Shown here: piece after piece, positions 14,684 through 18,275 of the stretch
How positions within the stretch are numbered: position 1 is the first letter of the stretch
How the letters are laid out: each line of letters opens with the position of its first letter
NCBI GenBank assembly: GCA_021163565.1
Contig: JAGGTT010000284.1
Span: forward strand, 1-18,275
DNA length: 18,275 bases
Direction: 5' to 3'
Source: Candidatus Tharpella sp.
GTDB lineage: Bacteria > Desulfobacterota > Anaeroferrophillalia > Anaeroferrophillales > Tharpellaceae
Program-made: the position numbers and the translations under genes
The notes under the pieces: generated by a model
What the model saw: only the letters and a program-made list of their open reading frames with translations
The model's database searches: none
What the model was told of the DNA's origin: nothing

Positions 14684-15730
14684 ATGTCATTGATTTATAA
14701 GAATTGGCGCGAGCTGATTAAGCCGACTGAAGTTGTATGCGACGAAAGTGTGTTGACCGCGACCTATGGTAAGTTTGTGGTTGAACCGATGGAACGTGGC
14801 TATGGCATTACCACGGGTAATGCTCTGCGGCGGGTTCTGCTTTCATCCCTGCAGGGGACGGCCATCACATCGTATCATAGTGATGGTGTTAATCATGAAT
14901 TTTCGGCTATTCCCGGAGTTCATGAGGACGTGACCATTATCTCATTGAATCTCAAGGGTGTTTCCCTGAAGATGCATAGTGAGAATCCTAAAACTATCTA
15001 TATCGATGCTAAGGGCAGCGATAAGTCGATAGTTACGGCCGGAGATATTATAGTTGACCAGGATGTTGAGATCTTGAATCCTGATCACCATATTGCAACA
15101 CTCGAGAGTGATGCTGTTTTGAAAATGGCCCTTACCGTACAGACCGGGAAAGGGTTTGTTCCAGCAGCCCAGATTGGTGATCAGCACTCCTACCCGATTG
15201 GGACAATTCTTCTTGACGGAGTTTTTGCTCCGGTCACTAAAGTCAACTATGTCGTGACCAATGCTCGGGTCGAACAACAGACCGATTTTGACAAGCTCAC
15301 GATTGAGATCTGGACTGATGGTACGGTTGAACCGGCTGATGCCTTGGCTTATTCCGCCAAGATTATCAAGGATCAGATGGCGGTTTTTATCAATTTTGAT
15401 GAAAATATAGAACCTGTTGAAGTTGAGCCTGAAGAGGCTGAAGAAAAAGAGGTGGTTAATGAAAACCTCTATCGTAATGTCAGTGAATTGGAGTTGTCGG
15501 TTCGGTCGGCAAATTGTTTGAAGAATGCTGAAATTGATTTGATTGGTGAACTTGTACAGAAGAGTGAATCAGAGATGTTGACGACGAAGAATTTTGGTCG
15601 TAAATCTCTGCTTGAGATTAAGGAAATACTGACCAGTATGGGTCTTTCTCTGGGTATGACTTTGCCGGAGTTTGATCCTAAGAATGCTGAGATGATTAAG
15701 AAAGTTATGAGTGACGATTACGAAGAGTGA
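14684..15730 (+). CDS. rpoA: DNA-directed RNA polymerase subunit alpha
   Basis: Alpha dimerises to nucleate RNA polymerase, and its C-terminal domain contacts UP elements and activators. From ATG 14684 the product is 348 residues. The N-terminal domain (about 1-237) includes YGITTGNALRRVLLSSLQGT and the EIWTDGTVEPADAL segment. A strongly acidic linker (about 239-260, with EPVEVEPEEAEEKE) leads to the C-terminal domain, where Arg274 in LSVRSANCLKNAEI matches the DNA-contacting Arg265 of E. coli and NFGRKSLLEIKEIL carries the helix-hairpin-helix residues. In-frame TTG 14672 and GTG 14675 are possible starts too; none has a strong ribosome binding site, so coupling to rpsD 18 nt upstream is likely. 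Confidence 0.97.
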   Translation: MSLIYKNWRELIKPTEVVCDESVLTATYGKFVVEPMERGYGITTGNALRRVLLSSLQGTAITSYHSDGVNHEFSAIPGVHEDVTIISLNLKGVSLKMHSENPKTIYIDAKGSDKSIVTAGDIIVDQDVEILNPDHHIATLESDAVLKMALTVQTGKGFVPAAQIGDQHSYPIGTILLDGVFAPVTKVNYVVTNARVEQQTDFDKLTIEIWTDGTVEPADALAYSAKIIKDQMAVFINFDENIEPVEVEPEEAEEKEVVNENLYRNVSELELSVRSANCLKNAEIDLIGELVQKSESEMLTTKNFGRKSLLEIKEILTSMGLSLGMTLPEFDPKNAEMIKKVMSDDYEE

Positions 15731-15790
15731 TCGGGTTTGGGTTTAAGTTGGCTCGGCCCCACTTTTTGATTCTGAAGGAGAATAAAGGAT

Positions 15791-16408
15791 ATGCGACATA
15801 GAGTTTCCGGTCGACGTTTAGGGCGTAGTTCAAGCCACCAGAAGGCGATGTTTAGATCCCTGGCCGCGGCCTTGATTACCCATGAACATATTGAAACGAC
15901 TGATGCCCGCGCCAAAGAGTTGCGTCGGGTGACAGATCGTCTGGTTACGCTGGGCAAAAAGGGAACCCTTCATGCCCGGCGTCAGGCTTATAAATTTCTG
16001 AACAACCATCAGCTTGTCCAGAAACTTTTTGATGAGATTGCACCACGTTTCAGCGAACGTCCGGGCGGTTATACCCGCCTGATTAAATCCCGGATCAGGT
16101 TTGTCGATCAGGCTCCGATGACCTTCGTTCGTTTTGTCGACAGTGAGCTTACCGACGCTGCTTCCGAGAAAAAAGAGAGCACTGAAACTGCGGCTCCGAT
16201 AAGCGTTGAAGAACAGGTGAAAGCCGGAGTTGAAGAGGAACTGCAGGCAACTGCTGCAGATGAGTCTGAGACTGATGACGCTGCTACCAGCGATGATGCC
16301 GCAGATGAAGCCGTTGTGGTCGAAGCGGCAGAGGACGTTCAGGAAGAGGCGGCGGCAGTGGCAGAGGAAACCGAGGTGGTAGTAAAAGAGACTGAAGAAG
16401 AGAAGTAA
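15791..16408 (+). CDS. rplQ: 50S ribosomal protein L17 with long acidic C-terminal tail
   Basis: L17 lies near the tunnel exit on the 50S surface. Residues 1-120 are a complete, ordinary L17: MRHRVSGRRLGRSSSHQKAM, the THEHIETTDARAKELRRVTD segment and GGYTRLIKSRIRFVDQAPM ending in RFVDSEL. The protein then continues for 85 residues that are almost entirely Ala, Glu, Asp, Val and Thr: by my count 30 acidic against 5 lysines. This tail is likely disordered or loosely helical, and unlike the basic core. The reading frame is clean through to TAA at 16406-16408, so it is not a frameshift artefact within this sequence. AAGGA at 15785-15789 or AAGGAG at 15775-15780 serves the ATG. It is the last gene of the cluster. 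Confidence 0.97.
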   Translation: MRHRVSGRRLGRSSSHQKAMFRSLAAALITHEHIETTDARAKELRRVTDRLVTLGKKGTLHARRQAYKFLNNHQLVQKLFDEIAPRFSERPGGYTRLIKSRIRFVDQAPMTFVRFVDSELTDAASEKKESTETAAPISVEEQVKAGVEEELQATAADESETDDAATSDDAADEAVVVEAAEDVQEEAAAVAEETEVVVKETEEEK

Positions 16409-16446
16409 GCTACTACCTTCCAGCAGCAGATTTATAGGATTTTTGC

Positions 16447-16492
16447 AAGAGGCGGATTTCAGTTCTACTGAAATCCGCCTCTTTTCGTTTTT
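16447..16492 (+). terminator. Rho-independent terminator after rplQ
   Basis: A perfect 17-base-pair stem, AAGAGGCGGATTTCAGT (16447-16463) against its complement at 16467-16483, closes a 3-nt loop (TCT). It is followed on the + strand by TTTTCGTTTTT. It lies 38 nt past the rplQ stop and ends the super-cluster. Read from the - strand the stem is followed by GCAAAAA, not a T-run, so it is chiefly a + strand terminator, though the stem lies 20 nt past the end of the convergent transporter gene. Confidence 0.93.
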
Positions 16493-16503
16493 ACGCTGGA
16501 GAT

Positions 16504-18275
16504 TTAAGTCGCCACAGAAGTTTGTTGCACGAGTCGCTTTTTCTGGAACAGGTAGAGAGCTCCCAAAATTAACAGACCTATAGGATAGGCCAGATATTTG
16601 TTGGGTAGTGAGAGATAATCAGCGAGGAGCCCGGGCCGTAACATGATGAGAGAGATTCCGAGCAGGATCACCAGGTCATACCACTTGTTTTTCATGAGAA
16701 ACCAGCCCTGAGTCGCTGAAGCGAAAGCACAGGTGCCGATGCAGGCCATGATAAAGATCATGATGCCAAGCGGCCAGCTGTTGATGTTGTGGAGAATCAG
16801 ATCAGTGTTAAAGATGAACATAAAGGGCAGAATAGAGGTTCTGATGTCATACATGAAGCCCTGAATACCGGTTTTAATTGGATCTGAACGGGCCAGGGCT
16901 GCCGCTGCGTATGAAGCGAGACCGACCGGCGGAGTGTCATCGGCCAGGATCCCGAAATAGAAGCAGAAAAGATGGGCCGCCATCAGCGGAACGACAAAAT
17001 TGTTCAAGCCGCCGACCTGAACAATAATCGGTGCGGTCAGTGAGGCCATGACAATATATGTCGCCGTCGTCGGCAGACCCATGCCGATCAGGAGGCTGGC
17101 AATAGCAGTAATCAGCAGCATGAGATAGATATTGCCGCCCGAGAGCTGTTCGACAATCTGGGTGATCATGCCGCCAATGCCCATGTTGACAACCCCGACA
17201 ATGATGCCGGCAGAGGCACAGGCCACGGCTACGGTAACCATGTTCTTCGCGCCGGAAGAGAGGCCGTCGTAGACTGTCGTGAAACTCTTTTTGACGCTTT
17301 GTCCAATAGTTCTTGAGGCGCCGCGACCGTCAATTATATCCTTGGCAAAGACTACCAGCAGTAGCCATAAAATTGAGTTGAAAGCTGATTTGTCCGGGGA
17401 GTGGCGCAGGTAGATCAGTTCATAAAGCAGAGCTCCGATCGGAATCAGATAATGCAGACCTCCTAATAAAGTCTCGATAAGAATCGGCAGTTCATCTTTA
17501 CGCAGTCCTCTGAGACCGAGTTTAGAGGCTTCGATATGGGTGATGTAGAGCAGGGCAACGTATGAGGCAAAGGCTGGAATTGCGGCCGCTTTGACTACGG
17601 CGATATAGGGAACATTGACATATTCAGCAATAATAAAAGCCGCGGCCCCCATGATCGGTGGTGCCAGCTGCCCGTCGGTGCTGGCCGCAACTTCAATCGC
17701 CGCCGCTTTGGTAGCGGGATAGCCCACCTTTTTCATCAAAGGTATCGTAAAAGTTCCGGTGGTTACGATATTAGCAATACTGGAGCCTGAAACCATGCCC
17801 GTAAAACCACTTGCCAGTACCGCGGCCTTCGCCGGACCCCCCTTGTAACGCCCCAGAAAACATAAGGCCAGATCGATGAAAAACTTTCCCGCCCCGGCTT
17901 TTTCGAGCAGACCACCGAGGAGAACATAGAGAAAGACGACCCGGGCGGAGACATCCAGAGGGATGCCGTATATGCCTTCACCGGAGAGCGTGATCTGGCT
18001 CAAGTAGCGATTTAAGGAGACCCCGCGGAAGGCCAGGATGTCAGGCATATAAGGGCCGAAATAGGCATAAACGCTGAAGGTTATGGCAATTACTGACAGA
18101 GCCGGCCCTAGGGCTCGCCGGGCCGCTTCAAGTAGAAGCACTAGCAGGATAACGCCAAACACTACGTCCATAGTTGTCGGCATTCCGGAACGGTTGGCGA
18201 TATTTTCCCAGTTTACGTAGAGATACATGGCGCTTACGGCACCCAGAATGGCGCAGAGGTAGTCATTCCAGGAGA
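16504..18275 (-). CDS. TRAP transporter fused permease (DctQ-DctM type, 4TM/12TM), partial at 5' end
   Basis: This is a large inner-membrane protein of the fused small-plus-large TRAP permease family, which imports organic acids or related solutes using an ion gradient and an extracytoplasmic binding protein. 589 residues are visible; the frame stays open to the window edge, and the residues before the Met at 18228 (SWNDYLCAILGAVSA, then MYLYVNWENIANRSGMPTT) read as ordinary family sequence, so that Met is internal. Family motifs include SGSSIANIVTTGTFTIPLMK, ASTDGQLAPPIMGAAAFI, GMGLPTTATYIVMA and LADDTPPVGLASYAAAALA, with about 15 hydrophobic segments. Such permeases usually work with a TAXI-type binding protein, expected just beyond the window. 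The substrate cannot be told. It converges on rplQ and lacks its own clear T-tract terminator. Confidence 0.93.
   Translation of the reverse strand, partial: SWNDYLCAILGAVSAMYLYVNWENIANRSGMPTTMDVVFGVILLVLLLEAARRALGPALSVIAITFSVYAYFGPYMPDILAFRGVSLNRYLSQITLSGEGIYGIPLDVSARVVFLYVLLGGLLEKAGAGKFFIDLALCFLGRYKGGPAKAAVLASGFTGMVSGSSIANIVTTGTFTIPLMKKVGYPATKAAAIEVAASTDGQLAPPIMGAAAFIIAEYVNVPYIAVVKAAAIPAFASYVALLYITHIEASKLGLRGLRKDELPILIETLLGGLHYLIPIGALLYELIYLRHSPDKSAFNSILWLLLVVFAKDIIDGRGASRTIGQSVKKSFTTVYDGLSSGAKNMVTVAVACASAGIIVGVVNMGIGGMITQIVEQLSGGNIYLMLLITAIASLLIGMGLPTTATYIVMASLTAPIIVQVGGLNNFVVPLMAAHLFCFYFGILADDTPPVGLASYAAAALARSDPIKTGIQGFMYDIRTSILPFMFIFNTDLILHNINSWPLGIMIFIMACIGTCAFASATQGWFLMKNKWYDLVILLGISLIMLRPGLLADYLSLPNKYLAYPIGLLILGALYLFQKKRLVQQTSVAT

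Noticed and set aside
18226-18228. ATG at 18228 as the start of the TRAP permease
   Set aside because: The frame continues open to the window edge with hydrophobic, family-like residues, so this Met is internal.
1-18275. Search for an undescribed system, mobile element, CRISPR array, tRNA or toxin-antitoxin pair
   Set aside because: Gene order and content are the standard ribosomal cluster, gaps are about 105 nt or shorter, and no direct-repeat arrays, IS ends or tRNA-like folds were seen.

Overview
This window is a complete bacterial S10-spc-alpha ribosomal protein super-cluster on the + strand, followed by a convergent transporter gene on the - strand. By family resemblance and gene order (tuf, then S10 genes, then spc with secY-adk-map-infA-rpmJ, then rpsM-rpsK-rpsD-rpoA-rplQ), the host is a Gram-negative bacterium. 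It most resembles the former Deltaproteobacteria (Desulfobacterota and relatives). That placement is inference from memory of the families, not a search. Base composition looks moderate and even across the cluster.

Layout. Positions 1-126 are the 3' end of tuf (EF-Tu). The S10 block follows (228-5632): rpsJ, rplC, rplD, rplW, rplB, rpsS, rplV, rpsC, rplP, rpmC, rpsQ. Then comes the spc block (5680-13149): rplN, rplX, rplE, rpsN, rpsH, rplF, rplR, rpsE, rpmD, rplO, secY, adk, map, infA, rpmJ. The alpha block (13182-16408) is rpsM, rpsK, rpsD, rpoA, rplQ. A strong intrinsic terminator (16447-16492) closes the cluster. A TRAP transporter fused permease gene runs the opposite way (16504 to beyond the window end). 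No gap between genes exceeds about 105 bases, so there is no large unexplained stretch. I see no tRNA, rRNA, insertion sequence, CRISPR array or prophage remnant.

How it works together. The 31 complete + strand genes supply both ribosomal subunits, the alpha subunit of RNA polymerase, initiation factor 1, the SecY channel, methionine aminopeptidase for new N termini, and adenylate kinase. There are overlaps at rplD/rplW, rplP/rpmC, rplO/secY and adk/map, and no intrinsic terminator before 16447. This suggests one long read-through unit with a few possible internal promoters (rpsJ-rplC and secY-adk gaps are the best candidates).

Most of the region is ordinary housekeeping DNA and I found no undescribed system. 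The points worth a second look are an 85-residue strongly acidic tail on L17, five ribosomal or Sec genes starting with TTG behind strong Shine-Dalgarno sequences, a shortened CxC zinc knuckle in adenylate kinase, and a near-perfect palindrome over a possible adk promoter. The transporter reading frame also continues past the window edge, so its apparent start at 18228 is internal.
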